This document shows positions 26,719-36,139 of a stretch of DNA of 64,000 nt, piece by piece. This DNA is from Aquabacter sediminis (GTDB taxonomy: Bacteria; Pseudomonadota; Alphaproteobacteria; Rhizobiales; Xanthobacteraceae): NCBI RefSeq assembly GCF_028863665.1, contig NZ_JARBFX010000013.1, positions 1 to 64,000 on the forward strand, read 5' to 3'. Made by a program: the position numbers and the translations under genes. A model generated the notes under the pieces. It made no database searches. It had not been told where the DNA came from and saw nothing but the letters and a program-made list of their open reading frames with translations. Each line of letters opens with the position of its first letter. Within the stretch, counting starts at the first letter, position 1.

Positions 26719-28002
26719 ATGACCTACGACCACTTCTTCGCTGACGCCGTCGACGCCCTGCGCCGGGAGCGCCGCTACCGCACCTTCGCGGAAATTGAAC
26801 GCGATGCGAGCCGCTTCCCCCGCGCGCTTTGGCACTCGGCCGGAGGCCCCCGCGAGATCGTGGTGTGGTGCTCGAACGACTATCTGGGCATGGGCCGGCA
26901 TCCGTCGGTGATCGAGGCCATGCGCGAGGCTGCCTCGCTGCGCGGTGCCGGCGCGGGCGGAACCCGCAACATTTCCGGCAACAGCCACGAAATCGTGATG
27001 CTGGAGCGCGAGCTGGCGGATCTTCACGGCAAGGAGCAGGGGCTGGTCTTCACCTCCGGCTATGTCTCCAATGCCACGGGCATTTCCACCATCGTCAAGC
27101 TGATCCCCGACTGCGTGGTGATCTCCGACGAACTCAACCACAATTCCATGATCGAGGGCGTCCGCCAGGGCGGCCGGCAGAAGGCCATCTTCCGCCATAA
27201 CGACCTCGCCCATCTGGAAGAGCTGCTCCAGGCCGCCGGCAACCGCCCCAAGGTGGTGGTGTTCGAGAGCGTCTATTCCATGGACGGCGACATCGCCCCC
27301 ATCGCGGCCATCTGCGATCTGGCCGAGCGCTACGGCGCCATGACCTATCTCGACGAAGTGCACGCGGTGGGCATGTACGGCCCGCGCGGCGCTGGCGTCG
27401 CCGAGCGTGACGGCGTCATGCATCGCGTCGACGTGATCGAGGGTACGCTGGGCAAGGCCTTCGGCGTGGTGGGCGGCTATCTCACCGGCAAGCGCGTGGT
27501 GATGGATGCCGTGCGCTCCTATGCCCCCGGCTTCATCTTCACCACCGCCCTCCCCCCGGCGGTCGCCGCGGCCGCCACCGCCTCCATCCGCCACCTCAAG
27601 GTCTCCCAGGCCGAGCGGGACGGGCAGCGGGCGCAGGTCTCCAAGGTCAAGGCGGCGCTGGCCGCCGCCGGCTTGCCGCAGATGGACACGCCCACCCATA
27701 TCGTTCCGGTGATGGTGGGCGATGCCAAGGCCTGCAAGGCGGCGAGCGACGTGCTGCTCGCCGAGCATGGCATCTATATCCAGCCCATCAACTACCCCAC
27801 CGTGCCGCGCGGCACCGAGCGCCTGCGCATCACGCCCACCCCGTTCCACACCGACCGGATGATCAACCATCTGGCCGAATCGCTCTGCGATGTGTGGTCC
27901 CGCCTCGATTTGCCCCGCGTGGTGCGCACGCCCCAGCCGCTGCGCGCAGCGGTCGGAGCCTCCGCCCCCGCACCGATCCCGGTGCCCATGTCGGGTGGCT
28001 GA
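26719..28002 (+). CDS. hemA: 5-aminolevulinate synthase
   Basis: PLP enzyme of the alpha-oxoamine synthase family (427 residues) condensing glycine and succinyl-CoA, the alphaproteobacterial route into heme. Marks: [47 protein letters not shown] and the PLP lysine in [14 protein letters not shown]. Preceded by an FNR/FixK box and followed at once by a strong terminator, so it is a single-gene unit. The ATG at 26719 has AGGA upstream. Confidence 0.97.
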   Translation: MTYDHFFADAVDALRRERRYRTFAEIERDASRFPRALWHSAGGPREIVVWCSNDYLGMGRHPSVIEAMREAASLRGAGAGGTRNISGNSHEIVMLERELADLHGKEQGLVFTSGYVSNATGISTIVKLIPDCVVISDELNHNSMIEGVRQGGRQKAIFRHNDLAHLEELLQAAGNRPKVVVFESVYSMDGDIAPIAAICDLAERYGAMTYLDEVHAVGMYGPRGAGVAERDGVMHRVDVIEGTLGKAFGVVGGYLTGKRVVMDAVRSYAPGFIFTTALPPAVAAAATASIRHLKVSQAERDGQRAQVSKVKAALAAAGLPQMDTPTHIVPVMVGDAKACKAASDVLLAEHGIYIQPINYPTVPRGTERLRITPTPFHTDRMINHLAESLCDVWSRLDLPRVVRTPQPLRAAVGASAPAPIPVPMSGG

Positions 28003-28021
28003 GCGCCCTTGTTCTTCACGC

Positions 28022-28058
28022 AAAAGGCCGGGATGCTCCTCGCATCCCGGCCTTTTTT
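28022..28058 (+). terminator. intrinsic terminator of hemA
   Basis: A 15-bp GC-rich stem (AAAAGGCCGGGATGC and complement) with a 5-nt loop runs into six T residues, 20 bp after the hemA stop. Confidence 0.93.
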
Positions 28059-28263
28059 GTTGGCAAGCTCTCGTCGCGCGCCCTGCACCCGAAGGTCCGG
28101 GCCGCCAGAGGCATCCTCCCGCGGACATCCCGGAACTGCCCCCGCGCCGAACACACGCTTGGTCTGAGTCGCCAGATGCAGGGTCGACGACGTGCCTGGT
28201 AGGGTGGCGCTTCAGGGGCGGGCGCCCCCTCCCTTACCCCTTCCGTGCGCATGGAGATGTCCG

Positions 28264-29223
28264 ATGAGCCATGTTCTCTGGCAAAGCGCCGCCCACCCCG
28301 CTCCGATTGCCCTCTTCCGCGATGCCACCGAGATCCTGCTCAGCGTGGCCGAACAGCGCCACGCGGGCGATCCGTCGGCCCTTCAGGCACCGGTGCGCCG
28401 TTTCGTGAGGGACGCGGACGAAGCCCACGCCATCGCCTTCGACGGGCCAGAGCCCCTCGTGGCCATGAGCCTCGACGACGTGCTGGACTGTCATCGCGCG
28501 TCACATCCCGCGGCCTCGGACCTGGTGATCATCGCCGGCATTCACCGGGGTTTCCTGTCCCTGGCGGCCCGTCCCGGCCTTGCCGCGCTGGCGGACCTCA
28601 AGGGCAGGCGTGTGGCGGTGGACACGGACACCGGCTATGCGAGTGCCCTGTTCCATATCTTGCGCCGGGACGGCCTGGAGCGCGATCGGGACTATGAGGT
28701 GGTCTATGCCGGCGCCACCAATCTGCGCTTTGAAAAGCTGCTGGCCGGTGAGTTCGACGCCACGTTGCTGGGTGCTCCCTATACCGATCTTGTCCAGCAG
28801 GCGGGTTTCGGCCTGCTGGGCAAAGTCTCAGATGCGCTCGGAGGGTATCAGGCCATCGTCCTGGCCGCCCGGCGCCCCTGGCTCGCTCTGCCTGGCAACG
28901 AGGAGGCCGCAGGCAGGACGGTCGCGGCGATCACGCAAACTCTCGCCTTCGCCTGCGACCCCACGAACCGGGTGCGCGTCACCCGCATGGTCCAGTCGGC
29001 ACTGCCGGCGCTCAATGCCCCGGCCGCCGCAGGGGTGGCCGAGGGATTGTTCGGCACACAAAGCGACTTCCTCCGGGACGGCCGGATGCGGGATGCCGAC
29101 ATCGAGGTGGTGCTCGACCTGTTCAACCGTTCCCGTGGGGCGCAGCTCATGCTTGCGGACGTGCGCCGGCTGGTGGACACGCGGCTCCTGCCACCGGCGG
29201 AAGCCGCGCGCCTGAAAGGCTAG
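28264..29223 (+). CDS. periplasmic-binding-protein-like protein without signal peptide
   Basis: A 319-residue protein with the two-lobe fold of NMT1/SsuA/ThiY-like binding proteins: a hinge-like segment LADLKGRRVAVDTDTGYASAL, then VVYAGATNLRFEKLLAGEFDATLLGAP. There is no signal peptide (MSHVLWQSAAHPAPIAL), so it is probably cytoplasmic and may act as a sensor, a pyrimidine-precursor synthase-like (THI5) enzyme, or an orphan binding protein. The ATG has GGAGATG upstream. It converges with a TctC gene whose stop lies 1 bp away. Function unknown. Confidence 0.6.
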   Translation: MSHVLWQSAAHPAPIALFRDATEILLSVAEQRHAGDPSALQAPVRRFVRDADEAHAIAFDGPEPLVAMSLDDVLDCHRASHPAASDLVIIAGIHRGFLSLAARPGLAALADLKGRRVAVDTDTGYASALFHILRRDGLERDRDYEVVYAGATNLRFEKLLAGEFDATLLGAPYTDLVQQAGFGLLGKVSDALGGYQAIVLAARRPWLALPGNEEAAGRTVAAITQTLAFACDPTNRVRVTRMVQSALPALNAPAAAGVAEGLFGTQSDFLRDGRMRDADIEVVLDLFNRSRGAQLMLADVRRLVDTRLLPPAEAARLKG

Positions 29224-29224
29224 G

Positions 29225-30205
29225 TCAGGCCTTGCCCGACCAGGGCTGGGACTGCCACAGGGCCCGGAACTTGGCGTCGGCGACCGCGAGGCGCTCGCGC
29301 CATTGGGGGCCGGGCAGGTAGTCTTCCTGCGTGTACTGGCTTTCGATCTTGGCGAGGAACTCCGGATTCTTCATGATCTTGGCCGTGGCCTCGGAGAGTT
29401 TCGCCATCACGTCGGCGGGCAGCCCCTTGGGGGCGACGATGCCGCGTTCGGAGCCCATCTCCACGTTCACGCCCTGCTCCTTGAAGGTGGGTACGTCCGG
29501 TGCGAAGCGGGAGCGGGTGGCCCCGCCCTGGGCGATCATGCGCAGCTGGGTCTGGAAGGGGGCGACCTCGCCCACGTTCAGCCCCGCCACCGTCACCTGC
29601 CCGCCCAGCACCGCCGTGCGCATGGGGCCGGCGCCCTGGAAGGGCACGTGGTTCAGCTTCACCCCCGTGGCCTGCTCGAACAGGACCAGGCACAGATGGT
29701 CGTCGGTCCCGATGCCGGTGGAGCCGAAGGTAACGCCGCCGGGATCCTTCTTGGCCGCTTCGACCAGGTCCTTCAGCGTCTTGATGGGGCTGTCCGGCTG
29801 CACCGAGAAAGCGGAAGGGTCGGAGACGAGGTTCGCCACATAGTCGAAGTCAGACAGCTGGAACTTGGTCTGCCGCTCGATGGGCAAGGTGACGAGGCCA
29901 GGCATATTGGTGACGCCCAGCGTGTAGCCGTCGGGCTTGGCGCGGGCGACACCAGCGAGCGCGATCTCGCCGGAAGCGCCGGGCTTGTTGAGCACGATCA
30001 CCTGGCTGCCCAGCTCCGTGGAGAGATAGCCGGCGAAGGTGCGGGCGGTCACATCCGTGCCGCCGCCGGGCGCGAAGCCCACCACCAGTTCCACGGGTCG
30101 GCTGGGGAAGGTATCGGCCCGCAACACGGCGGGCGCCGCGACGAGCCCGGCGGCTAGGCCGACCGCGGTGCCCATGAAGCGCCGGCGGGTCAGGTTATGG
30201 TCCAT
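29225..30205 (-). CDS. tripartite tricarboxylate transporter substrate-binding protein (TctC/Bug)
   Basis: Periplasmic binding protein of 326 residues. A twin-arginine signal (TRRRFMGTAVGLAAGLVAAPAVLRA) is followed by the TctC start FPSRPVELVVGFAPGGGTDVTAR; later GEIALAGVARAKPDGYTLG and VPFQGAGPMRTAVLGGQV are typical. The membrane subunits TctA/TctB are not in the window, as is common for the expanded Bug families of soil bacteria. It ends an operon with the epimerase and ALDH genes. Ligand likely a carboxylate; not predictable. Confidence 0.88.
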   Translation of the reverse strand: MDHNLTRRRFMGTAVGLAAGLVAAPAVLRADTFPSRPVELVVGFAPGGGTDVTARTFAGYLSTELGSQVIVLNKPGASGEIALAGVARAKPDGYTLGVTNMPGLVTLPIERQTKFQLSDFDYVANLVSDPSAFSVQPDSPIKTLKDLVEAAKKDPGGVTFGSTGIGTDDHLCLVLFEQATGVKLNHVPFQGAGPMRTAVLGGQVTVAGLNVGEVAPFQTQLRMIAQGGATRSRFAPDVPTFKEQGVNVEMGSERGIVAPKGLPADVMAKLSEATAKIMKNPEFLAKIESQYTQEDYLPGPQWRERLAVADAKFRALWQSQPWSGKA

Positions 30206-30258
30206 GGTGTCCTCCAGATTATGGTTTTGCTGTCGAGGGGAGAGCGGCGCGCGGCCGT

Positions 30259-31290
30259 TCACTCTGCCGCCTGGGCGGTGATGCCGTCGCGCCAGGCGAT
30301 GAGGCGGCGAATGCCCTCGCGCATGGTGACTTCCGGCTTCCAGCCGATGACGCGCTCGGCCTCCTCATGCGCGATGCGGAAGGCCCCTCCGGTGGTGAGG
30401 CGCACCTTGCCGGGCTCGGGCTCCACATGCTCGGGCGCGATGGGAATGCCGGCCACCTCGGCCACCAGGTTCACCAGTTCCAGGGTGGTCACCGGCGCGG
30501 GGCCGGAGAGATTCACGGCAACATCGGTGGCGGGGGAGGCAAGCGCGGCCGCATTGGCGCGGGCCACATCACCCACATAGACGAAGTGCTTGGTCTCCGA
30601 GCCATCGCCCAGGACGCGGGGGGCCAGGCCCTTCTTCAGCCGGTCATGGGTCTCGATGATGTAGAGCGCATTGGCGGCGCGGTAATGCTGGCGCTCCCCA
30701 TAGACGGTGGAATAGCGCAGGATCACATAGTCAAGGCCATAGCGGCGGAAGGCATCGCGGCAGAGCTGCTCGCCGATGATCTTGGAGGCGCCATAGAGCA
30801 CGGCGGCGGGCGGCGCGCCGGCGGAATGGAAGGGCGTCTTCTCCACCAGTTCGCCCGCGACCCCCGGGCCATAGCCATAGACCGCATTGGAAGAGGCGAA
30901 GACCAGCTTGCGCACGCCATTGGCGCAGCAGGCGGCGATGACGTTGCGCACGCCGTCGATGTTCACCTCCAGGCCCACCTCGGGATCGCGATCCATGGAG
31001 ATGGTCATCATGGCGGCGAGGTGAATGACGCCGTCCACATTGCGGATGGCGCGCAGGAGTTGCGGCAGGCGGGTGATATCCGCCGTCTCGATGCGCACCC
31101 GGGGATTGCCCTCCAGATGCGCGATGGTCTCGCGGGCACCGAAGGAGAAATTGTCCAGGATCACCACTTCGGCGGCGCCCTGGGCGAGCAGCAGATCGGC
31201 GGTGGTGGAGCCCACCAGGCTGGCGCCGCCCACGATCAGGAAGCGGCCGCCGGCAATGGCGAGGGCGGGATTGCGTTCGGTCGAAGTCAT
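30259..31290 (-). CDS. NAD-dependent epimerase/dehydratase (extended SDR)
   Basis: Extended short-chain dehydrogenase of 343 residues, nucleotide-sugar epimerase type. Rossmann motif FLIVGGASLVGSTTADLL (GxxxxxG variant) at the N-terminus, Ser in FASSNAVYG and catalytic YGASKIIGEQ (YxxxK). Between the ALDH and TctC genes in one leftward operon, 10 bp from the ALDH stop, so it may act on a sugar-acid or other carbohydrate substrate rather than in surface-sugar synthesis. Confidence 0.85.
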   Translation of the reverse strand: MTSTERNPALAIAGGRFLIVGGASLVGSTTADLLLAQGAAEVVILDNFSFGARETIAHLEGNPRVRIETADITRLPQLLRAIRNVDGVIHLAAMMTISMDRDPEVGLEVNIDGVRNVIAACCANGVRKLVFASSNAVYGYGPGVAGELVEKTPFHSAGAPPAAVLYGASKIIGEQLCRDAFRRYGLDYVILRYSTVYGERQHYRAANALYIIETHDRLKKGLAPRVLGDGSETKHFVYVGDVARANAAALASPATDVAVNLSGPAPVTTLELVNLVAEVAGIPIAPEHVEPEPGKVRLTTGGAFRIAHEEAERVIGWKPEVTMREGIRRLIAWRDGITAQAAE

Positions 31291-31300
31291 GGCGGTTCCG

Positions 31301-32752
31301 TCAGCGTGCGATGGACAGGGGATTTTCGTGGAGGCCGAGGAAGATGCTCTTCACCTGGCCGTAGAGGCGCAGCCCTTCGATGCCCTTCTCGCGGCCGATG
31401 CCGCTGGCCTTGAAGCCGCCGAAGGGCGAGGAGATGTGGGACTGCTTGTAGGTGTTGATCCAGACCGAGCCGGCCTCCAGCGCCCGGCCCACCCGCCAGG
31501 CGCGCTTGAAGCTCTCGCTCCAGATGCCGCAGGCGAGGCCAAAAGCGGTGCCGTTGGCCTTCTCGATGAGGTCCGCCTCGTCCTTGAAGGGCAGCGCCAC
31601 AAGGACCGGGCCAAAGATTTCCTCCTGGCACAACATGGCATCGGGGCCGAGGCCCTCGATGACGGTCGGCAAGTAATAGGCGCCGCCGTCATAGGCGGGC
31701 CCCTGCGGAATGCCGCCACCCGCCAGCACCGTCCCACCTTGGGCAAGGCCCCGGGCCACATGGGCCGCCACCTTGTCGCGATGATGGAAAGAGGCGAGCG
31801 GCCCCACCTCCACCTCCGGGTCATCGGGTGCGCGCACCCGCACGGCGCGGGCACGCGCCGCCACCCGGTCCACCACCTCGCGATAGACGCTCTCTTCCAC
31901 GAACAGGCGGGAGCCGGCGACGCAGCTCTGGCCAGCCGAGCCGAAAATGCCGGCGGCCACCGCCGCCACCGCATGGTCGAGATCGGCGTCGGCGAACACC
32001 ACATGGGGCGACTTGCCGCCCAGCTCCAGCGCCACCGGCGCGAGGCGCTCGCCCGCCACCTTGCCGATGGCGCGGCCCGTGACCGTGCCGCCGGTAAATG
32101 AGATCATCCGCACGCCGGGATGGGCGACGAGCGCCGCGCCCACCGTCTCGCCCCGCCCCTGCACCACCTGGAGCTGGCCCTCGGGCAGGCCGGCCTCCAG
32201 GCAGATGCGCACCAGTTCGGGCGCCAGCAAGGGCGTGTCCTCAGAGGGCTTCAGGATCACGGCATTGCCTGCCGCCAGAGCGGGGGCGACCTTGCCGGCC
32301 TCGTTCATGATGGGTGAGTTCCAGGGGGTGATGCAGAGCACCACGCCATAGGGCTCCACCACCGTCATGGCCACATACTCGCCGCGCGAGGGTTGGACCT
32401 GCGTCTCCATGGTCTCGACCACGCCCGCATAATAGCGGAAGGCACCAGCGGCCGACTCCACCATGCCCCGGCACTCGGCCAGCGGCTTGCCGCTGTCGCG
32501 CATCTGGAGCTGAGCCAGGCTCTCCTTCTCCGCCGCGATGCGGCGGGCGATCTCCTGCATCACCAGCGCCTTGCGCTGGGGCGCCATGGCCCGCCAGGGC
32601 GAAGTGCGATAGGCCTGCCAGGCCCGCTCCACGACCCCGTCAATGGCCTCGAGCGGCGTTGCAGCCACCGTCCCGACGATGCGGCCGTTGGCTGGATCGA
32701 TGGAGACGATCTCCTCCCGTGGCGGCGTGATGGCCCGTGCGCTCACTGGCAT
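31301..32752 (-). CDS. aldehyde dehydrogenase family protein
   Basis: NAD(P)-dependent aldehyde dehydrogenase of 483 residues. Marks: ITPWNSPIMNEAGKVAPAL, the Glu motif VALELGGKSPHVVF, the catalytic Cys in GSAGQSCVAGSRLF, and QEEIFGPV. Close to the betaine/hydroxy-aldehyde dehydrogenase branch, but the substrate cannot be fixed. First gene of ALDH-epimerase-TctC, divergent from a GntR regulator. Confidence 0.9.
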   Translation of the reverse strand: MPVSARAITPPREEIVSIDPANGRIVGTVAATPLEAIDGVVERAWQAYRTSPWRAMAPQRKALVMQEIARRIAAEKESLAQLQMRDSGKPLAECRGMVESAAGAFRYYAGVVETMETQVQPSRGEYVAMTVVEPYGVVLCITPWNSPIMNEAGKVAPALAAGNAVILKPSEDTPLLAPELVRICLEAGLPEGQLQVVQGRGETVGAALVAHPGVRMISFTGGTVTGRAIGKVAGERLAPVALELGGKSPHVVFADADLDHAVAAVAAGIFGSAGQSCVAGSRLFVEESVYREVVDRVAARARAVRVRAPDDPEVEVGPLASFHHRDKVAAHVARGLAQGGTVLAGGGIPQGPAYDGGAYYLPTVIEGLGPDAMLCQEEIFGPVLVALPFKDEADLIEKANGTAFGLACGIWSESFKRAWRVGRALEAGSVWINTYKQSHISSPFGGFKASGIGREKGIEGLRLYGQVKSIFLGLHENPLSIAR

Positions 32753-32920
32753 CGGCGTGTCCTCCTGAATTGCGCCGGCACGCTAGACGCGCGCCGCCCA
32801 TGGCTGCCAGGGGGTAGATGCCGATGATCCGCTCGATGATATTATTGATAAAAAGGGCGTGGAATCGTACGCCCAAGCCCGTCATTGCTGTCCCGCGCCC
32901 CTCCGGTGAAAGTGCCGCCG

Positions 32921-33664
32921 ATGCCCCGCTCCCGCCCCGCTGTCGACGAGGATGCCGAAGAGGCCGCCGCGGCGGAGGCCCGCTTCACCTTGCCCGGAGA
33001 CGAGCGCCCGCTCGCGGCGCCGGTGGCGGCGGTGATCGCGGCGCTGGAGGCGGACATCATTGCCGGCCGCATCCTGCCCCGGAACCGGCTGATCGAAGAC
33101 CATCTGATGGAGGATTACGGCGCCAAGCGCCACGTGGTGCGCGCCGCGCTGGAAGAGCTGGAACGCCTCGGCGTGGTGGTGAAACCGCGCTATCGGGGCG
33201 CGGAACTGCGGCGCTTCGAGAAGGGCGAGATCGCGCGGCTCTATGACATGCGCGAGGTGCTCCACCGGGCGGCGGTGGCGCGCATCCGCCCGCCTTCGGA
33301 GGAGGCGCTCAAGCCGGTGCGGCACTGGCTGGAGGCCCATGCGGCGGCGGCGCGCGAGGGCGACCTCGTCGCCATCCACCGCACCAACATGATGTTCCAC
33401 GATGCGGTCTTCGCTCTCTGCGACAACCCCTTCCTGGTGGCCACCATCCGCCAGCACGACTGGCTGAGCTTTCCCATCCGCGCTTATGGGGTGGCGGATG
33501 CCGCCGCCCTCGCCCAGGCCTGCGACGAGCATCGCCGACTGGTGGACCTGCTTGTGGCCGGCCAGATGGAGGACCTGGAGGCGCTCACAATCTCCCATAT
33601 GAGCCGCGCCCGGCGGCTCTATGAAGAGAAGTTCCTGACCCGCGCCCGGACCCCGGCGGCCTGA
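32921..33664 (+). CDS. GntR family transcriptional regulator (FadR/FCD type)
   Basis: Regulator of 247 residues: winged HTH (about residues 35-100; IIAGRILPRNRLIEDHLMEDYGAKRHVVRAALEELERLGVV) and an all-helical FCD ligand domain with metal-site-like residues (DMREVLHRAAV, FHDAVF, DEHRRLVDLLVAG). Divergent from the ALDH-epimerase-TctC operon across 168 bp containing a short AT-rich island (32830-32856), so it likely represses that operon. Start is uncertain: ATG 32921 has a poor ribosome site and a TTG 12 codons earlier is in frame. Confidence 0.85.
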   Translation: MPRSRPAVDEDAEEAAAAEARFTLPGDERPLAAPVAAVIAALEADIIAGRILPRNRLIEDHLMEDYGAKRHVVRAALEELERLGVVVKPRYRGAELRRFEKGEIARLYDMREVLHRAAVARIRPPSEEALKPVRHWLEAHAAAAREGDLVAIHRTNMMFHDAVFALCDNPFLVATIRQHDWLSFPIRAYGVADAAALAQACDEHRRLVDLLVAGQMEDLEALTISHMSRARRLYEEKFLTRARTPAA

Positions 33665-33791
33665 GCGGAAGCTTGGCCAGACGGGCTTCACGAATGGAAG
33701 GCCATCGCCTTTTGTGTCGGCAAATCAGTGCGAAGCGGGTAAGAGGGATGACCTTCCTGCCCGGCCAGGGCCACACCTGCAAGAGCCTGAC

Positions 33792-34967
33792 ATGACTGTG
33801 ACGGACACCCTCGACGCCTTCGTCCCCCACGGCCATTTCGACCGCGCGCCCACCGGCGAAGGCCCCCTGTCCGGCCGCATCTTCGCGGTGAAGGACTTCT
33901 TTGACGTGGCCGGCGTGCCCACCGCCGCCGGCAGTCCGGATTGGCTCGCCACACACGACATTCCCAGCCGCAGCGCCTCGGTGGTGGACAAGCTCTTGGC
34001 CGCCGGCGGCCATCTGGTGGGCAAGACCCACACCGACGAGTTGGCCTGGAGCCTGAACGGCGAGAACCATCATTACGGCACCCCCATCAATCCGGCCGCG
34101 CCCGGCCGCATTCCCGGCGGCTCGTCCTCCGGCTCGGCAGCGGCGGTGGCCGGCGGGCTGGTGGACTTCGCCGTCGGCTCCGATACCGGGGGCTCGGTGC
34201 GCCTGCCGGCGAGCTATTGCGGCATCATCGGGCTGCGCCCCACCCATGGCCGCATCGCCATCGACGGCGCCGTGCCGCTGGCCCCTTCCTATGACAGCGT
34301 CGGCTGGTTCGCGCGCGACCCGGTGCTCTTCGCGCAAGTGGGGGAAGTGCTGTTCGGTGGCCTTGCCGAGGTGGGCGCCCCCGGCCGCCTGCTGCTTGCG
34401 CGCGACCTGTTCGAGGCCGCCGGCCCTGACGTGACAGCCGCCCTTGCGCCCGCCCTCGCGCGGGTGACTGAACGGCTCGGCGCGGCGGAAGAGGTGGATG
34501 TGTCCAAGGGAGCCCTGCCCGCCTGGCGTAATGCCTTCCGCCTCATCCAGTCGGACGAGGCCTGGGCGGCCCATGGCGCCTGGGTCCAGAAGGTGAAGCC
34601 CAATTTCGGCCCCGGCGTGCGCGAGCGCTTCGCCGCCGCCTCGGCCCTCGATGCCGGCGAGGTTGCCGCCGCGCGGGTGGTGCGCGACGAGGTGCGGGCG
34701 CGCATGGATGCGCTGCTCGGCAGCGACACGCTCATCATCCTGCCCACCGCGCCGGGCATCGCGCCCTTGCGCAACACACCCGGCGATGCGCTGGAGACCT
34801 TCCGCGCGCGGGCGCTGGAATTGCTGTGCCCCGCCGGCCATGCGGGCGTTCCGCAGATCTCCCTGCCGCTCGGCACGCTGGAGGGCTGCCCTGTCGGCCT
34901 TTCGCTGATGGCCCCGCACGGCAAGGATGAATATCTCCTCGCAGCCGCGAAAACCCTGCTCGGCTGA
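33792..34967 (+). CDS. amidase signature family protein
   Basis: Amidase of 391 residues with the complete Ser-cisSer-Lys triad: Lys in IFAVKDFFDVAG, cis-Ser in PGGSSSGSAAAVAGG and nucleophile Ser in SDTGGSVRLPASY. It is shorter than most members (450-500) and resembles the compact, Asp-tRNA-independent amidases. Converges with the acyl-CoA dehydrogenase operon (5-bp gap), so it may share a substrate with it, for example releasing a dicarboxylate from its amide; this is inference. Start at MTVTDTLDAF. Confidence 0.88.
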   Translation: MTVTDTLDAFVPHGHFDRAPTGEGPLSGRIFAVKDFFDVAGVPTAAGSPDWLATHDIPSRSASVVDKLLAAGGHLVGKTHTDELAWSLNGENHHYGTPINPAAPGRIPGGSSSGSAAAVAGGLVDFAVGSDTGGSVRLPASYCGIIGLRPTHGRIAIDGAVPLAPSYDSVGWFARDPVLFAQVGEVLFGGLAEVGAPGRLLLARDLFEAAGPDVTAALAPALARVTERLGAAEEVDVSKGALPAWRNAFRLIQSDEAWAAHGAWVQKVKPNFGPGVRERFAAASALDAGEVAAARVVRDEVRARMDALLGSDTLIILPTAPGIAPLRNTPGDALETFRARALELLCPAGHAGVPQISLPLGTLEGCPVGLSLMAPHGKDEYLLAAAKTLLG

Positions 34968-34972
34968 GGAGC

Positions 34973-36127
34973 CTATTCGGCGGCCAGAAGGCCGCCGCTC
35001 TCGGTGACGCGGCGCAGATGATATGTCGTGTCGCCGAGCATCAGCTCGATCATGGCGAGGCGCCGGAAATGGTGGGCGCCAAGATATTCCATGGTCATGC
35101 CGATGCCACCATGGAGCTGCACCGCGCTCTGGCCCACGAAGCGGGCCGCACGGTTCACCTGCACCTTGGCGGCGGACAAGGCCAGGCGCCGCGCTTCGGC
35201 ATCCTCCGCCTCCGCCATCATGGCCGCATAGAGGGTCATGGACCGCGCCTGTTCCAGCGCCACCAGCATGTCCGCCGCCTTATGCTGGAGCGCCTGGAAG
35301 GTGCCGATGGCCACGCCGAACTGCCGGCGGGTCTTCAGATAGTCCACCGTGAGGGCGGTGAGCGCCTCCATGAGGCCCACCGCCTCCGCGCAGAGCCCCG
35401 AGATGGCGCCATCCACCACCTTCTCCACCACGGCAAGGCCGCCATCCCGCGGTCCCAGAAGGGCGTCAGCGGGGACGAAGACATCCGTGAGGGTCAGGTC
35501 CGCCGCCCGCCCGCCATCCTGGGTCGGATAGGCCGAGAGGGTCAGCCCCGGCGCGTCCGCCGGCACCAGGAAGAGGGAGATGCCCTCCTGCGCCCGGCGC
35601 TCGCCTGAGGTGCGCGCGCTCACCACCAGCAGGCCGGCGGCATCGGCGTTGAGCACCACGCTCTTGCGTCCGTCGAGGCGGAAGCCGCCCTCCACCGAGC
35701 GCGCCGAGGTGGCCACGTCATTGAGGTCATAGCGCGCCTGCGCCTCCCCATGGGCGAAGGCAAGGCGGAGCGAGCCATCCATGACCTTGGGTAGGATGTC
35801 CGCCCGCTGCGCGGCGCTTCCGGCCCAGCGCACGGCGCCGCCCCCCAGCACGATGCTGGCGAGATAAGGCTCGGGCGCCATCACCCGCCCCAGCGCGGTC
35901 ATGACGATCTGCACATCCACCGGCCCGCCACCAAAACCGCCATCGGTCTCCGGGAACGGCAAGGCGAGAAGGCCGAGCTCGGCCAGAGCCGCCCAGCCGG
36001 GCTCCGGAAAGCCCAGGGGCGCCGCGCGGGCGGCGGTGAGCTGCTCCAGCGTGCCGTAAGTGTCGCTCGCCCAGCGCTCCACGCTGTCTTTGAGGAGAAG
36101 CTGCTCGGAGGAAAGGTCAAAATCCAC
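34973..36127 (-). CDS. pimD: acyl-CoA dehydrogenase, PimD-like (pimeloyl-CoA dehydrogenase small subunit)
   Basis: FAD-dependent dehydrogenase of 384 residues. MDFDLSSEQLLLKDSVERW, GGFGGGPVDVQIVM, YPTQDGGRAADLTL and RRQFGVAIGTFQALQHKAADM closely follow Rhodopseudomonas PimD as I remember it. With the upstream PimC-like protein it should form a heteromeric dehydrogenase for dicarboxylyl-CoA (pimeloyl-CoA) or similar acyl-CoA. Starts 12 bp after pimC. The C-terminal position that carries the catalytic YEGT motif in simple acyl-CoA dehydrogenases reads LGDT here. Confidence 0.75.
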   Translation of the reverse strand: MDFDLSSEQLLLKDSVERWASDTYGTLEQLTAARAAPLGFPEPGWAALAELGLLALPFPETDGGFGGGPVDVQIVMTALGRVMAPEPYLASIVLGGGAVRWAGSAAQRADILPKVMDGSLRLAFAHGEAQARYDLNDVATSARSVEGGFRLDGRKSVVLNADAAGLLVVSARTSGERRAQEGISLFLVPADAPGLTLSAYPTQDGGRAADLTLTDVFVPADALLGPRDGGLAVVEKVVDGAISGLCAEAVGLMEALTALTVDYLKTRRQFGVAIGTFQALQHKAADMLVALEQARSMTLYAAMMAEAEDAEARRLALSAAKVQVNRAARFVGQSAVQLHGGIGMTMEYLGAHHFRRLAMIELMLGDTTYHLRRVTESGGLLAAE

Positions 36128-36139
36128 AGCGCATCCCCC

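Noticed and set aside
32830-32856. GntR operator in the ALDH/GntR gap
   Set aside because: There is an AT-rich island (GATGATATTATTGATA) but no clean inverted repeat of the TNGT-N3-ACNA type, so it is only mentioned with the regulator.
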